Positions 26,746 through 36,382 of a stretch of DNA of 64,000 nt are shown here, piece after piece. A program made the translations under genes and the position numbers. The DNA is taken from contig NZ_JABRWP010000008.1 in assembly GCF_013249045.1 (NCBI RefSeq), forward strand, positions 1 to 64,000, in the 5' to 3' direction. Each line of letters starts with the position of its first letter. Within the stretch, counting starts at the first letter, position 1. This DNA comes from Winogradskyella eckloniae. GTDB taxonomy: Bacteria > Bacteroidota > Bacteroidia > Flavobacteriales > Flavobacteriaceae. A model generated the notes under the pieces. That model was not told where the DNA came from, made no database searches, and saw nothing but the letters and a program-made list of their open reading frames with translations.

Positions 26746-27421
26746 AAATATAATTATTACAGGCACAAGTAGAGGTATCGGTTTTGAGTTGGTACATCTT
26801 TTTGCCAATCAAGGCCATAATGTTTTGGCATTATCAAGAAATGCACAGCCAGTGCGTAATTTACATTTTGATAATATTTCGTCCTTTGCATTTGATTTAT
26901 GTAAAGAAGAAGATTATCAAAAGGTAACGGAATTTATTACTGAGGAATGGAAACACGTAGACATTCTTATTAATAATGCAGGTGCAATTATTAATAAGCC
27001 ATTTGCAGAAACGACCTTTCAAGATTTTACAAAAGTGTACCAAACTAATGTTTTTGGCGTTTCGGAATTAACTAGAACCGTTTTGCCGTTTCTTAAAAGC
27101 GATGGCCATGTTGTGACAATAAGTTCTATGGGAGGCATTCAAGGCAGTATGAAATTTCCTGGATTATCTGCCTACAGTTCTAGTAAAGGTGCTGTAATAA
27201 CTTTGGTAGAATTGTTGGCTGAAGAATATAAAGAAACAGGACCTCAATTTAATGTGTTGGCACTAGGCGCTGTACAAACCGAAATGTTAGAAGAAGCATT
27301 TCCTGGGTATAAAGCACCAACAACGGCTAAGGAAATGGCTGAGTATATTCAGAATTTTGCCTTAACAGGAAATAAATATTACAACGGTAAAGTGTTGCAA
27401 GTGTCTAATTCTACGCCTTAA
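26738..27421 (+). CDS. Short-chain dehydrogenase/reductase (SDR)
   Basis: NAD(P)-dependent oxidoreductase of the classical SDR family. The dinucleotide motif TGTSRGIGFE is at residues 8-17, NNAG occurs near 83, and the catalytic Ser and YSSSK (Tyr/Lys) are near 130-155. The length of 227 residues is normal. It overlaps the M28 gene by 8 bp and its stop overlaps the next start by 1 bp, so translational coupling is likely. The substrate cannot be named. Confidence 0.9.
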   Translation: MSKNIIITGTSRGIGFELVHLFANQGHNVLALSRNAQPVRNLHFDNISSFAFDLCKEEDYQKVTEFITEEWKHVDILINNAGAIINKPFAETTFQDFTKVYQTNVFGVSELTRTVLPFLKSDGHVVTISSMGGIQGSMKFPGLSAYSSSKGAVITLVELLAEEYKETGPQFNVLALGAVQTEMLEEAFPGYKAPTTAKEMAEYIQNFALTGNKYYNGKVLQVSNSTP

Positions 27422-28062
27422 TGTCTAAATATAAATGTGTAATTTTTGATTGTGATGGCGTCCTTGTAGATAGTGAACCTATAGGAAATCAGGTAATGGT
27501 TGATATGGCAAATGAATTGGGTGCGCAGATTAATCTCGATTATGCTTATCAGCACTTTAAAGGAAATTCATTCCATAAGTGCGTAAATCACATTTCAGAA
27601 TTAATTGACTCTGAATTGCCAACGCATTTTGAATCGGAATATAGAAGACGGTCTTTTGAGAAATTTAAATCAGAAATAAAACCTGTAGAAGGCGTTTTAG
27701 ATGTCGTTAAAAACCTTAACCTTCCGTTTTGTGTGGCTTCAAGCGGACCAGAAAATAAGATTCAATTAAATCTAGAATTAACAGGTTTGTGGCCTTATTT
27801 TAAAGCTCATGTTTTTAGTTGTTATGGCGTTCAAAAATGGAAACCAGATCCTGCTGTATTTTTATGGGCAGCAAAAACAATGGGATTTCAACCTGAAGAA
27901 TGTGTTGTGATTGAAGATAGTATCATTGGTGTAAATGCAGCAATTAATGGTGGTTTTGATGTTTTTGGATTTACGGCACACGATTATAATCATCAGCTTA
28001 AGAACAAAGCAACAAAAACATTTAATAATATGAAGGATTTAATAGCATTGCTTCATTATTAA
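27421..28062 (+). CDS. HAD-superfamily phosphatase / phosphoglucomutase-like
   Basis: Haloacid-dehalogenase hydrolase with the nucleophile motif FDCDGVLVDSEP at residues 9-20, motif II CVASSG, and KPDPAVFLWAAKTMG with ECVVIEDSIIGVNAA as motifs III and IV. The cap domain after motif I puts it in the beta-phosphoglucomutase-like group; a sugar-phosphate substrate is likely but not shown. Its ATG overlaps the SDR stop (TAATG), so it belongs to the same operon. Confidence 0.9.
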   Translation: MSKYKCVIFDCDGVLVDSEPIGNQVMVDMANELGAQINLDYAYQHFKGNSFHKCVNHISELIDSELPTHFESEYRRRSFEKFKSEIKPVEGVLDVVKNLNLPFCVASSGPENKIQLNLELTGLWPYFKAHVFSCYGVQKWKPDPAVFLWAAKTMGFQPEECVVIEDSIIGVNAAINGGFDVFGFTAHDYNHQLKNKATKTFNNMKDLIALLHY

Positions 28063-28089
28063 GAATAATATAGACCTATTAATTATAAC

Positions 28090-28686
28090 ATGCACATACA
28101 GTTTTTAGACTTTATTCCTGAATCATCTAAGCCTTTAATATTAAGGATTTTAGAAGACGATAAACTTTCTATAAAAGTTAAGAATGAACGTAAAACAAGA
28201 CATGGTGATTATAGATCTATGCCAAATGGTAGACATCAAATTACAATAAATTCTAACTTAAATCCTTTTAGGTTTTTAATAACGTTAATTCATGAAATTG
28301 CGCATTATGAAGCTTACAAAACTTATGGAAGAGGAATTAAGCCTCATGGCAAAGAGTGGAAAACAACATTTCAGCATTTAATGCTACCCTTTATTAGACC
28401 TGAAATTTTCCCAAGTGATTTACTACCATTATTGGCACGTCATTTTAAAAACCCAAAAGCGTCTAGCGATACAGATACACAACTCGCCTATGCCTTAAAG
28501 CAATTCGACGAAACTAATGATAAGACGTATGTATTTGAATTACCTTTGAACCAAACTTTTAAACTCTACAACGGAAGAGTTTTTAAAAAAGGTAATAAAC
28601 GTAGAAAACGTTACGAATGTGTAGAAGTTAATTCAGGTAAATTATATTTGTTTAACCCAAATGCAGAAGTTGAAGTAATAGAATAA
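28090..28686 (+). CDS. SprT-like putative zinc metallopeptidase domain protein
   Basis: This 198-residue protein has the zinc-binding HEIAHYEAY motif (HExxH) near residue 67 and a second candidate ligand His further on (KPHGKEWKTTF). This arrangement is typical of the SprT/Spartan-like fold. No signal peptide, so cytoplasmic. Bacterial SprT-like proteins have no firmly known function; DNA-protein crosslink repair is known for eukaryotic Spartan only. It lies between the HAD gene (27 bp) and the guanylyltransferase (9 bp), so probably the same operon. Confidence 0.85.
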   Translation: MHIQFLDFIPESSKPLILRILEDDKLSIKVKNERKTRHGDYRSMPNGRHQITINSNLNPFRFLITLIHEIAHYEAYKTYGRGIKPHGKEWKTTFQHLMLPFIRPEIFPSDLLPLLARHFKNPKASSDTDTQLAYALKQFDETNDKTYVFELPLNQTFKLYNGRVFKKGNKRRKRYECVEVNSGKLYLFNPNAEVEVIE

Positions 28687-28695
28687 ATCAAAAAT

Positions 28696-29787
28696 ATGAT
28701 GAATAGCAAAAATAAAAATTATTACGCCATACTCATGGCAGGTGGAGTAGGTTCAAGGTTTTGGCCAATAAGTACACAAGAGTTTCCAAAGCAGTTTCAT
28801 GATATGCTAGGGACAGGTGATACATTAATACAAAAAACGTTTAACCGTTTAGCCAAGTTAATTCCTGAAGAAAATATATTTATACTGACCAACGAACGTT
28901 ATAATGATTTGGTTTTTGAGCAGTTACCCAATATTACAAAACGTCAAGTACTCTTAGAGCCTGCTATGCGTAATACGGCACCATGTATATTGTATGCATC
29001 TTTAAAAATTCAGAAAGAAAATGAAGATGCGGTAATGATTGTGGCGCCTAGTGATCATTGGATAGAGGATGAAGACGCTTTTTCTCAAAATGTAAAATCT
29101 GCTTTTGATTATTGTGCGTCTAACTCAGCGCTAATGACATTGGGTATAACACCTACATTTCCTAACACAGGTTACGGTTATATAGAATATGATAAATCGG
29201 CAACAACTGAAATTAAATCAGTAAACCAGTTTAGAGAAAAGCCAGATTATGAAACGGCTAAAACGTTTATAGACCAAGGCAACTTTTTATGGAATGCAGG
29301 TATTTTTATGTGGAGTGCTAAAACAGTTGTAGCGGCTTTTAAAAACAATCAACCGCAATTATTTGAGTTGTTTGAAAAAGGATACAGCGTTTACAATACA
29401 GAATTTGAAGATGATTTCATAAAAGAGAATTACGCCAAAGCAGAAAATATATCTGTAGATTATGCACTTATGGAAAAGAGTGATAATGTCTATGTTATAC
29501 CTGCCACGTTTGATTGGAATGATCTAGGAACTTGGGGAAGTCTTTATGACAAATTAGATAAGGACACTGATAAAAATGCTGTAGTCAATGCAAGGGTTTT
29601 GGCAGATGAGGCATCTGGGAATATGATCAGAACTAAAAATGATAAAATTGTTGTGGTTGATGGATTAAAAGATTACATCATTGTAGATAAAGACGAAGTT
29701 TTACTTATCTTTCCTAAAGCAAAAGAACAAGATATTAAAAAAGTGCTTCAAAATGTGAAAGCTAATTTTGGAGAAGAATATGGTTAA
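28696..29787 (+). CDS. manC: Mannose-1-phosphate guanylyltransferase
   Basis: Makes GDP-mannose from mannose-1-phosphate and GTP for exopolysaccharide or glycan synthesis. The nucleotidyltransferase motif AGGVGSRFWPIS near residue 15 is followed by FPKQF. VAPSDHWIED, NTGYGYIEY, FREKPD, NFLWNAGIFMW and PATFDWNDLGTWGSL are family landmarks. At 363 residues it has only the transferase part, without the isomerase domain of long ManC. Two ATGs (28696, 28699) stand in a row; the first is given. The DUF389 gene follows after 5 bp. Confidence 0.94.
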   Translation: MMNSKNKNYYAILMAGGVGSRFWPISTQEFPKQFHDMLGTGDTLIQKTFNRLAKLIPEENIFILTNERYNDLVFEQLPNITKRQVLLEPAMRNTAPCILYASLKIQKENEDAVMIVAPSDHWIEDEDAFSQNVKSAFDYCASNSALMTLGITPTFPNTGYGYIEYDKSATTEIKSVNQFREKPDYETAKTFIDQGNFLWNAGIFMWSAKTVVAAFKNNQPQLFELFEKGYSVYNTEFEDDFIKENYAKAENISVDYALMEKSDNVYVIPATFDWNDLGTWGSLYDKLDKDTDKNAVVNARVLADEASGNMIRTKNDKIVVVDGLKDYIIVDKDEVLLIFPKAKEQDIKKVLQNVKANFGEEYG

Positions 29788-29792
29788 AAACT

Positions 29793-31280
29793 ATGAGTGA
29801 CGAACATAAATTCAATTTTTCAGAGGACGAAGAGAAACAACAGCAAGCAAATAAGGAAAAGGCTGTTGAGGAAAAAAAGGATGCGGTAAAGCAAGATGCA
29901 AAAGGGCTGTTTGCAAGTATTAGTACATTTTTACAAGAATTATTAGATTTTAGAGATGATACGGATAGAGATGCAACCATAGCGGCAATTACGGCTGATA
30001 TTCCATTTAAAGGTGCAACGGCATGGATTTTAATTTGTTCCATTTTTGTGGCGTCTATTGGTTTAAATGCTAATTCAACAGCTGTTGTAATTGGTGCCAT
30101 GTTAATTTCGCCATTAATGGGGCCTATTTTAGGAATTGGTATGTCTATTGCATTAAATGATATAGACACGCTAAAAAAGTCCTTAATTAACTTAGCCACG
30201 ATGATTGTGCTTAGTTTGTTAACTGCATTTTTGTTTTTTAAGTTTTTCCCTTCAGCAGATTTAATGACTAATGAGCTTTTTGGAAGAACAAAGCCAGATT
30301 TAAGAGATGTTTTAATCGCATTTTTTGGAGGTGCTGCTTTGATTATAGCACGTACAAAAAAAGGCACAATAGCGTCTGTAATATTTGGTGTTGCGATTGC
30401 TACAGCATTAATGCCGCCATTATGTACCGCAGGTTATGGATTGGCCCATGACTGGGAAGTCTTTGTTGGCGCCATGTACTTATTTACTATTAACACCATA
30501 TTTATTGCCCTTGCAACATTTTTAGTGTTAAAGGTATTGCGTTTTCCAATGCTTAAATATGCAAATTCTAAAAAAAGAAAGCGTATTGCTCAAATGGCAT
30601 CTTTAATTGCGATATTGGTTATGGCTCCTGCAATTTGGACATTTATGAATTTCATTACTCAAAGTGGATTAGAAGCAGATTATAATAAATTTTTAAAAGC
30701 CGAAGTAGAGTCTAATAATGAGTTGTGGTTTCAAAAGGCAATTCCGCATTATGATGAAAAAGAAATTATCCTTTATTTTAATGGTGAAGTAACTGATGCT
30801 ACGGTTGCTGATTTAAACAATGAGATAAAAACCTACGAGAAAATAAAAGACTTTAAGCTTGTTGTTAAAGGCAATAAAAATAGAAGTTTTGATAAGATCT
30901 CAGATGCTTATGATAGAGCGATTAAGGATTTAGATCAAAAAGATAATATTATTAATGGACTTCAATCACAAATTGAAGCGCTACAAAACAATATCTCTAA
31001 TCTTAATAAGCAGATTGAATCTAAAAGTAATAATAAGAATGCGGTCTCGTTTACCGCATTGTCTAGAGATGCAAAAATAAAATTTAACGATCTTGAGTAT
31101 TTTGGTTACGGTAAAATGTTAGAATCTAAAGATTTTATAAATATAGATACCGTGTCTGTTGCTAACGTAAGATGGAAGGTAGAATTAAATGATAGTTTAG
31201 TTTTATTAAAAGAGCGCGATTTACAAAAGTGGCTTAAGAACGAACTGAAGGTAGATACTGTATTTATAAAGAGAAATTAA
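29793..31280 (+). CDS. DUF389 (TIGR00341-like) membrane protein
   Basis: Inner-membrane protein of unknown function. After a charged, Lys/Glu-rich N-terminus come about six hydrophobic helices with WILICSIFVASIGLNANS, VVIGAMLISPLMGPILGIGM and AFFGGAALIIARTKKG, the hallmarks of DUF389. A C-terminal soluble part (about residues 310-495) has a BON-like beta/alpha stretch (EIILYFNGEV) and a short coiled coil (about residues 385-410). It is the last gene of the plus-strand run, and its stop abuts the stop of the convergent ABC gene with no spacer. Confidence 0.85.
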   Translation: MSDEHKFNFSEDEEKQQQANKEKAVEEKKDAVKQDAKGLFASISTFLQELLDFRDDTDRDATIAAITADIPFKGATAWILICSIFVASIGLNANSTAVVIGAMLISPLMGPILGIGMSIALNDIDTLKKSLINLATMIVLSLLTAFLFFKFFPSADLMTNELFGRTKPDLRDVLIAFFGGAALIIARTKKGTIASVIFGVAIATALMPPLCTAGYGLAHDWEVFVGAMYLFTINTIFIALATFLVLKVLRFPMLKYANSKKRKRIAQMASLIAILVMAPAIWTFMNFITQSGLEADYNKFLKAEVESNNELWFQKAIPHYDEKEIILYFNGEVTDATVADLNNEIKTYEKIKDFKLVVKGNKNRSFDKISDAYDRAIKDLDQKDNIINGLQSQIEALQNNISNLNKQIESKSNNKNAVSFTALSRDAKIKFNDLEYFGYGKMLESKDFINIDTVSVANVRWKVELNDSLVLLKERDLQKWLKNELKVDTVFIKRN

Positions 31281-32048
31281 TTATTTATTCTCTTCAAGAT
31301 ACATTTTTCTCACTTTTCTAAATAAATTAGATGAATAAACGAAGTTGGTAACAGCTTCGTTTTCTGTTCTAAATATCGTTTCGCTAGAACCTTCCCATTC
31401 TAATAGTCCATCTTTTAAAAACACAATTTTTTCACCTATTTCCATAACGGAATTCATGTCATGCGTGTTAATGACAGTTGTAATATTAAATTCATCCGTA
31501 ATTTCTTGAATTAGATTATCTATAACAATTGCTGTTCTTGGGTCTAAACCAGAATTCGGTTCATCACAAAACAAAAATTTTGGTTTATTAACTATAGCTC
31601 TTGCAATGGCAACACGTTTTTGCATACCACCAGAAGCTTCACTTGGCATTTTATTATGAGCGTTTTCTAAGTTAACGCGTTGTAAAACTTCATTAACTCG
31701 GTCTTCCATTTCACTCTTACTTTGTTTTGTGAACATACGTAAGGGAAACATAACGTTTTCTGCAATGGTCATAGAATCAAACAAAGCACTGCCTTGAAAA
31801 ACCATACCCATTTCAGAACGTAAATTCGTTTTTTCGTTTCTCGTTAAATTACTAAAGATTTTACCTTCGTACGAAATAGACCCTTTTTCAAATTCAAACA
31901 ATCCGAGTAAACATTTTAAGAAAACTGTTTTGCCAGAACCACTTTGACCAATAATTAAATTGGTTTTACCTTTTTCAAAAGACGTTGTAATACCTTTTAA
32001 AATATGAGTCTCTCCAAAAGATTTATGTAAGCTATTAACTTCTATCAT
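31281..32048 (-). CDS. Mla-type ABC transporter ATPase
   Basis: ATP-binding subunit of an MlaE/MlaF-like lipid ABC transporter (retrograde phospholipid or related lipid transport between membranes). Walker A is IIGQSGSGKTVFLKC near residue 38, the signature is EASGGMQKRVAIARA, Walker B is FLFCDEPNSGLD and the switch region has VINTHDMNSV. The 255 residues are complete. The permease gene is 2 bp upstream. An MCE-domain (MlaD-like) partner is not in the window and must be elsewhere. Confidence 0.9.
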   Translation of the reverse strand: MIEVNSLHKSFGETHILKGITTSFEKGKTNLIIGQSGSGKTVFLKCLLGLFEFEKGSISYEGKIFSNLTRNEKTNLRSEMGMVFQGSALFDSMTIAENVMFPLRMFTKQSKSEMEDRVNEVLQRVNLENAHNKMPSEASGGMQKRVAIARAIVNKPKFLFCDEPNSGLDPRTAIVIDNLIQEITDEFNITTVINTHDMNSVMEIGEKIVFLKDGLLEWEGSSETIFRTENEAVTNFVYSSNLFRKVRKMYLEENK

Positions 32049-32050
32049 AA

Positions 32051-32800
32051 TTATCCAAGTAATAAACTAGTTAGTAAAAAGTTAACCAAAATGATCATTA
32101 CACTTGTCCATACAAATGAGGTTGTACTGGCTTTTCCAACTTCTAAGGCACCACCTTTCATAAAATAACCGTAGTACGATGGAATAGTAGCTAATAAAAA
32201 TGCAAAAACAAACGTTTTTATAAATGCGTATATAAAATGAAAGGGCGTAAAATCTAATTGTACACCTTCTATATAATCTTCCATGGTACCATAACCGCCA
32301 TAAACACATGCAATTAATCCACCTAAGATACCTAAAAACATGGCAATAGATATTACAAATGGATACAGGGTTAAAGCAATAAATTTAGGAAATACTAAGT
32401 AGTTAATTCCATTTATTCCCATAACTTCGAGCGCATCAATTTGTTCCGTTACACGCATGGTTCCGATACTAGAGGTTATAAATGAACCAACTTTTCCTGC
32501 CATAATAATAGAAATAAATGTCGGAGCAAATTCTAAAATAATAGATTGTCTAGTCGCAAAACCAACGAGGTATTTTGGCATAATAGGGCTTGTCATATTC
32601 AGAGATGTCTGAATCGCCACAACGCCTCCAACAAAAAACGAAATAAAGGCTACAATTCCTAAAGATCCTATAATAAGATCATCGATATCTTTTAGAATTA
32701 GAGGTTTCATCACGGACCATTTTGTGGGTCTGCGAAAAATGTCCTTTATCATTATAAAATAAGTACCTATGTTTTCTAGGTAAGTGATGGGTGTTTTCAT
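32051..32800 (-). CDS. Mla-type ABC transporter permease (MlaE family)
   Basis: Inner-membrane permease partner of the ATPase that follows 2 bp downstream. The 249 residues have an amphipathic N-terminus and about five membrane helices. Family segments are GVVAIQTSLNM, EFAPTFISIIMAGKVGSFITS (split over the EF-APT-AGKVG core), EQIDALEVMGINGINYLVFPK and TTSFVWTSVMIILVNFLLT at the end. The EQIDALxxMGxNP-like motif is typical of MlaE. Confidence 0.9.
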   Translation of the reverse strand: MKTPITYLENIGTYFIMIKDIFRRPTKWSVMKPLILKDIDDLIIGSLGIVAFISFFVGGVVAIQTSLNMTSPIMPKYLVGFATRQSIILEFAPTFISIIMAGKVGSFITSSIGTMRVTEQIDALEVMGINGINYLVFPKFIALTLYPFVISIAMFLGILGGLIACVYGGYGTMEDYIEGVQLDFTPFHFIYAFIKTFVFAFLLATIPSYYGYFMKGGALEVGKASTTSFVWTSVMIILVNFLLTSLLLG

Positions 32801-32914
32801 TAATGCTAAAGTATAAAAAATGATTATGAAATGAGCATATTCATGGTTTTTTCACATTTAAAAAATGCGTGCATGTGTTAAAATTAAATTCAAGGAAATT
32901 ACCTTAAATTAAAA

Positions 32915-32942
32915 TTGAGATAACTTTAAAATTGTATTTTTG
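32915..32942 (+). promoter_or_regulatory. Promoter of the PafA-like phosphatase
   Basis: TTG (32915-32917), 17 bp, TATTTTTG (32935-32942): a near-ideal Bacteroidota promoter, 26 bp before the ATG. Confidence 0.7.
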
Positions 32943-32968
32943 AAATTCAAAATTTAAAGTTTATTACA

Positions 32969-34651
32969 ATGAAAAATATCTTCACTTTAGTTGCATTTTT
33001 GTTATTGTTAGGGTCTTGTGGGTCTCAAAATAATACGGTAATTACCAAGGCGGAAGTTACTACGCAAGTGACATCAGACTCAGACACGACATCTAGAACT
33101 AAGTTGGTTGTTGGTATTGTAGTAGATCAAATGCGTTATGATTATTTAACACGTTTTGATGCTAAGTACGGAAATGGCGGATTTAAACGCTTAATTAGTG
33201 AAGGTTTTAATTGTAAAAACAATCACTTTAATTATGTGCCTACGTATACAGGTCCTGGACATACATCTATTTATACAGGCACTACACCTAAGTATCATGG
33301 CATCATTGGTAATAATTTTTATGATAAGGAAATTAAAACTATGGTATACTGTGCACAAGATGACAATGTAGCTTCCGTTGGTACATCTGATGCTGCAGGT
33401 AAGATGTCACCGCATAGAATGCAAACAACAACCTTTGGCGATGAAAATAGATTGTTTACTCAAATGCAAGGGAAAACTATAGGTGTCTCACTAAAAGATA
33501 GAGGTGCAATTTTACCAGCTGGTCATACAGCGAACGCAGCATATTGGTTTCATGGTAAAGAGGAAGGTGCATGGATTTCTAGCTCCTTTTATATGGAAGA
33601 TTTGCCGCAATGGGTGAAAGATTTTAATGCATCAGAATATGCACAATCATATTTGAAAGTTTGGAATACACTTTATGATATTTCTACTTACACAGAAAGT
33701 GGTACAGACCTAAACAATTTTGAAGGTGGTTTTAAAGGCAAAGAAACGGCTACATTTCCATACGACTTAAAAACTTTAAGTGAAACTAATAGAGGCTTTG
33801 ATATATTAAAGGCAACACCTTATGGAAATAGTCTTACTACAGACTTTGCAATAGCAGCTGTAAAGGCAGAGAATTTAGGGCAAGATAATATTACAGATGT
33901 TTTGGCTGTAAGTTATTCTGCGACGGATTATGTTGGTCATAATTTTGGTGTTAATTCAAAAGAAATTGAAGACACTTATATTCGTTTAGATAAAGATTTA
34001 GAACGTTTTTTTAACTATTTAGATGAAACAGTTGGTAAAGGAGAATATACTGTGTTTTTAACGGCAGACCATGGTGCAGTAGATGTACCTTCTTATTTAC
34101 AATCAGTGAATGTACCAGCAGGATATGTCGATAATTATGCTAGAAAGGAAACGTTTAATAAATTTTTAACTGAAACTTATGGCACGACAGATCTGGTAGA
34201 AAATGTTAGCAATGATCAGATTTTTGTAGATAGAGCAAAAGTGAAATCATTAGGGCTGAATCTTATTGATGTGCAGAATGAAATAGCAATGGAACAGTTG
34301 ACATACCCAAATATTTCTAAAGTTTATACCGCAACGGCTTTAAGTTCGGCTGGTTTTTCAGAAGGCATAGAAGCACTATTGCAAAACGGTTATAATCAAA
34401 AGCGCTCAGGTGATGTTATTTTAGTAAATGATCCTGCATTTATAGCTTATGGGAAAACAGGATCTACACATGGAAGTGCATTAAACTACGATACGCATGT
34501 ACCATTATTATTCTTTGGCAATGGTATAAAGCAAGGAGAAACACTAAAAAAGACTGTAATACCAGACATAGCACCAACAATTTCTGCATTGTTAGGGATT
34601 AGTTTTCCTAATGGCGCGACGGGAAGTGTTTTAGGGTTTGTAATTGATTAA
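32969..34651 (+). CDS. PafA-like alkaline phosphatase lipoprotein
   Basis: Alkaline-phosphatase-superfamily enzyme like Flavobacterium/Elizabethkingia PafA. The signal with lipobox LLLLGSCGS places it as an envelope lipoprotein. VVGIVVDQMRYDYL carries the first metal Asp. VPTYTGPGHTSIYTG holds the catalytic Thr region, HGIIGNNFYD follows, then TADHGAVDVPSY and TGSTHGSALNYDTHVPLLFFG with metal ligands near the end. The 560 residues are the normal length. It probably releases phosphate from organic monoesters outside the cytoplasm. The nuclease that follows within a few bases could supply nucleotides as substrate. Confidence 0.9.
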   Translation: MKNIFTLVAFLLLLGSCGSQNNTVITKAEVTTQVTSDSDTTSRTKLVVGIVVDQMRYDYLTRFDAKYGNGGFKRLISEGFNCKNNHFNYVPTYTGPGHTSIYTGTTPKYHGIIGNNFYDKEIKTMVYCAQDDNVASVGTSDAAGKMSPHRMQTTTFGDENRLFTQMQGKTIGVSLKDRGAILPAGHTANAAYWFHGKEEGAWISSSFYMEDLPQWVKDFNASEYAQSYLKVWNTLYDISTYTESGTDLNNFEGGFKGKETATFPYDLKTLSETNRGFDILKATPYGNSLTTDFAIAAVKAENLGQDNITDVLAVSYSATDYVGHNFGVNSKEIEDTYIRLDKDLERFFNYLDETVGKGEYTVFLTADHGAVDVPSYLQSVNVPAGYVDNYARKETFNKFLTETYGTTDLVENVSNDQIFVDRAKVKSLGLNLIDVQNEIAMEQLTYPNISKVYTATALSSAGFSEGIEALLQNGYNQKRSGDVILVNDPAFIAYGKTGSTHGSALNYDTHVPLLFFGNGIKQGETLKKTVIPDIAPTISALLGISFPNGATGSVLGFVID

Positions 34652-34660
34652 ATTTTGGAT

Positions 34661-35467
34661 TTGAAAAAAAAGCCAATCTTTACCATTATTGCTATTGTTA
34701 TTGCAATTGCCATTTATAGTTACGATTTTTATCTTAATTCTAAATTAGAGGAAGGTGTAGTAAATGCAGGTAAAACAGTCAAAGAAAATACCAATACTTA
34801 CTTTTTGCCTACAAGTACGACCAATCAAATCATTCATCATCAAAATTATTCCTTGTCTTATAGTGAACCTCATGAGCAAGCGGAATGGGTAGCGTATGAA
34901 TTAAAAGCGTCGCATTTAAGTTCTACAAATCATAAAAGACCCTATTTTGAAATTGATGAAGCTGTAAAAACAGGAGCAGCACATTGGAGGAATTATAAAA
35001 AATCAGGTTACGATAAAGGCCATTTGTGTCCTGCAGGTGATCGACGATTTACAAAATCTGCCCACGATGAAACCTTTTTAACAAGTAATATTAGTCCTCA
35101 AGAACATCAATTTAATGCTGGCGTTTGGAATAGATTGGAGCAGAAAGTAAGATATTGGGCGAAAAAAAATGATGGTATTTTTGTAATAACAGGTGGTGTT
35201 TTATCTGGTAACATGAAAACAATTGGGACTGAAGATGTCGCTGTGCCAAATCAGTTTTACAAAGTGATTTTAGATCATACCAATGGTAAAATTAAGATGC
35301 TAGCATTTTTAATGAAGCATGAAGATTCTAATGAACCATTATATAAGTTTGTGGTGTCTGTAGATGAGGTAGAAGCGCTAACAGGTATTGATTTTTTTCC
35401 TGAGTTAGAGGATGGTATAGAAACTAAATTAGAAGCGTCTAGAAGCTATAAAAGCTGGAGTTTCTAA
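34661..35467 (+). CDS. DNA/RNA non-specific endonuclease (NucA type)
   Basis: Sugar-nonspecific nuclease of the beta-beta-alpha metal family. One N-terminal membrane helix (IFTIIAIVIAIAIYSYDFYL) anchors or exports it. The active-site motif is GYDKGHLCPAGDRRF, a DRGH variant with Lys in place of Arg; TSNISPQEHQFNAGVWNRLE carries the metal Asn. No ATG fits: the first codons are TTG at 34655 (MDLKKK) and TTG at 34661 (KKKPIF). The second is preferred because relatives start with a lysine run. It is co-transcribed with the phosphatase (stop at 34651), so the two may act together on extracellular nucleic acid for phosphate. Confidence 0.88.
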   Translation: MKKKPIFTIIAIVIAIAIYSYDFYLNSKLEEGVVNAGKTVKENTNTYFLPTSTTNQIIHHQNYSLSYSEPHEQAEWVAYELKASHLSSTNHKRPYFEIDEAVKTGAAHWRNYKKSGYDKGHLCPAGDRRFTKSAHDETFLTSNISPQEHQFNAGVWNRLEQKVRYWAKKNDGIFVITGGVLSGNMKTIGTEDVAVPNQFYKVILDHTNGKIKMLAFLMKHEDSNEPLYKFVVSVDEVEALTGIDFFPELEDGIETKLEASRSYKSWSF

Positions 35468-35512
35468 CACGTCGTCATTACGAACAACCTGAGAAAGCAC
35501 ATGCTCTAAGTA

Positions 35513-36358
35513 TTAAAACTTAGCTTTAATGCCTTTCCAGCGTAAATCGCGAATAAATTGACCTTCTTCTTTAGATACTAAATAGTCCAGAGCATTAGAT
35601 TTAGCTTTGAAATATCCAGACATATAGTCTCTAAACAAATGGATACTCTTCTTTTTGTAAGCTAGTTTTATTGCTGAAATAAAAGTAATCCAAAAACCAT
35701 ATCGCATTTTATACATAGCTTCCCCTTGTAGAAATTTTGAAGCCTTATTGTATGATTGTCCTGTTGGTTTAAGATGTTTTACATGTAAGCTCTCATCAGT
35801 AAAAATGTCCCAACCATGATATTTTGCAAGTAATTCATCTACAGTATCCCAACCCATTGAAGCTTTCAGTTGGCCAATTTGATTAAAACAGGCCTTTCTA
35901 TATGTTTTGAGCGCACCTCTAATATGATCTTTGTTGGTTAGGTTTTCTAACACCCAATCGTTGTTTTTTTGTATATAGCAAAAGCCAGAAGCCATTCCTA
36001 ATTTTGGGTTAGATATGAAATGCTTTGAAATTATTTCTAAATAATTATCAGGAAAAATAAGGTCTGCATCAAATTTACAAATCACGTCATAATTGTGATC
36101 TAAAACGGCTAATCCCTTATTAAAGGCATTAATGATTTTTGAACCTGGTAAGTGTTTATTTGACGATGTTGAATTGACCACCGAAATCCATTGGAATTTT
36201 GAAGCATAATCGTAAGCTATGGTTTGTGTGTTATCAGTAGAATTGTCATTCACTACAATAAGCGCTTTTGGCAATAAGGTCTGTTGGGTTAAAGACTCTA
36301 AGGTTTTACCAATAAAATCTTCTTCGTTATGTGCAGGAATGATGATGTAAAAGTTCAA
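35513..36358 (-). CDS. Glycosyltransferase, family 2
   Basis: GT-A fold inverting transferase. The N-terminus has IIIPAHNEEDFIGKTLESL and VVNDNSTDNT, and the DxD metal motif is in CKFDADLIFPD near residue 97. GWDTVDELLAKYHGWD and later hydrophobic stretches match polysaccharide or lipid-linked sugar transferases. The length is 281 residues. It is the last of three minus-strand genes after KAS III and the methyltransferase, which points to modification of a lipid or surface molecule, by inference. Donor and acceptor unknown. Confidence 0.87.
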   Translation of the reverse strand: MNFYIIIPAHNEEDFIGKTLESLTQQTLLPKALIVVNDNSTDNTQTIAYDYASKFQWISVVNSTSSNKHLPGSKIINAFNKGLAVLDHNYDVICKFDADLIFPDNYLEIISKHFISNPKLGMASGFCYIQKNNDWVLENLTNKDHIRGALKTYRKACFNQIGQLKASMGWDTVDELLAKYHGWDIFTDESLHVKHLKPTGQSYNKASKFLQGEAMYKMRYGFWITFISAIKLAYKKKSIHLFRDYMSGYFKAKSNALDYLVSKEEGQFIRDLRWKGIKAKF

Positions 36359-36382
36359 ATCTTGAAAATCATTTTTTCAAAG

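Noticed and set aside
35471..35510. CGTCATTACGAACAACCTGAGAAAGC-like stretch resembling dispersed REP-type repeats (26 bases, split here as CGTCATTACGAAC and AACCTGAGAAAGC)
   Set aside because: Only one degenerate copy is in the window, so it cannot be called a repeat family.
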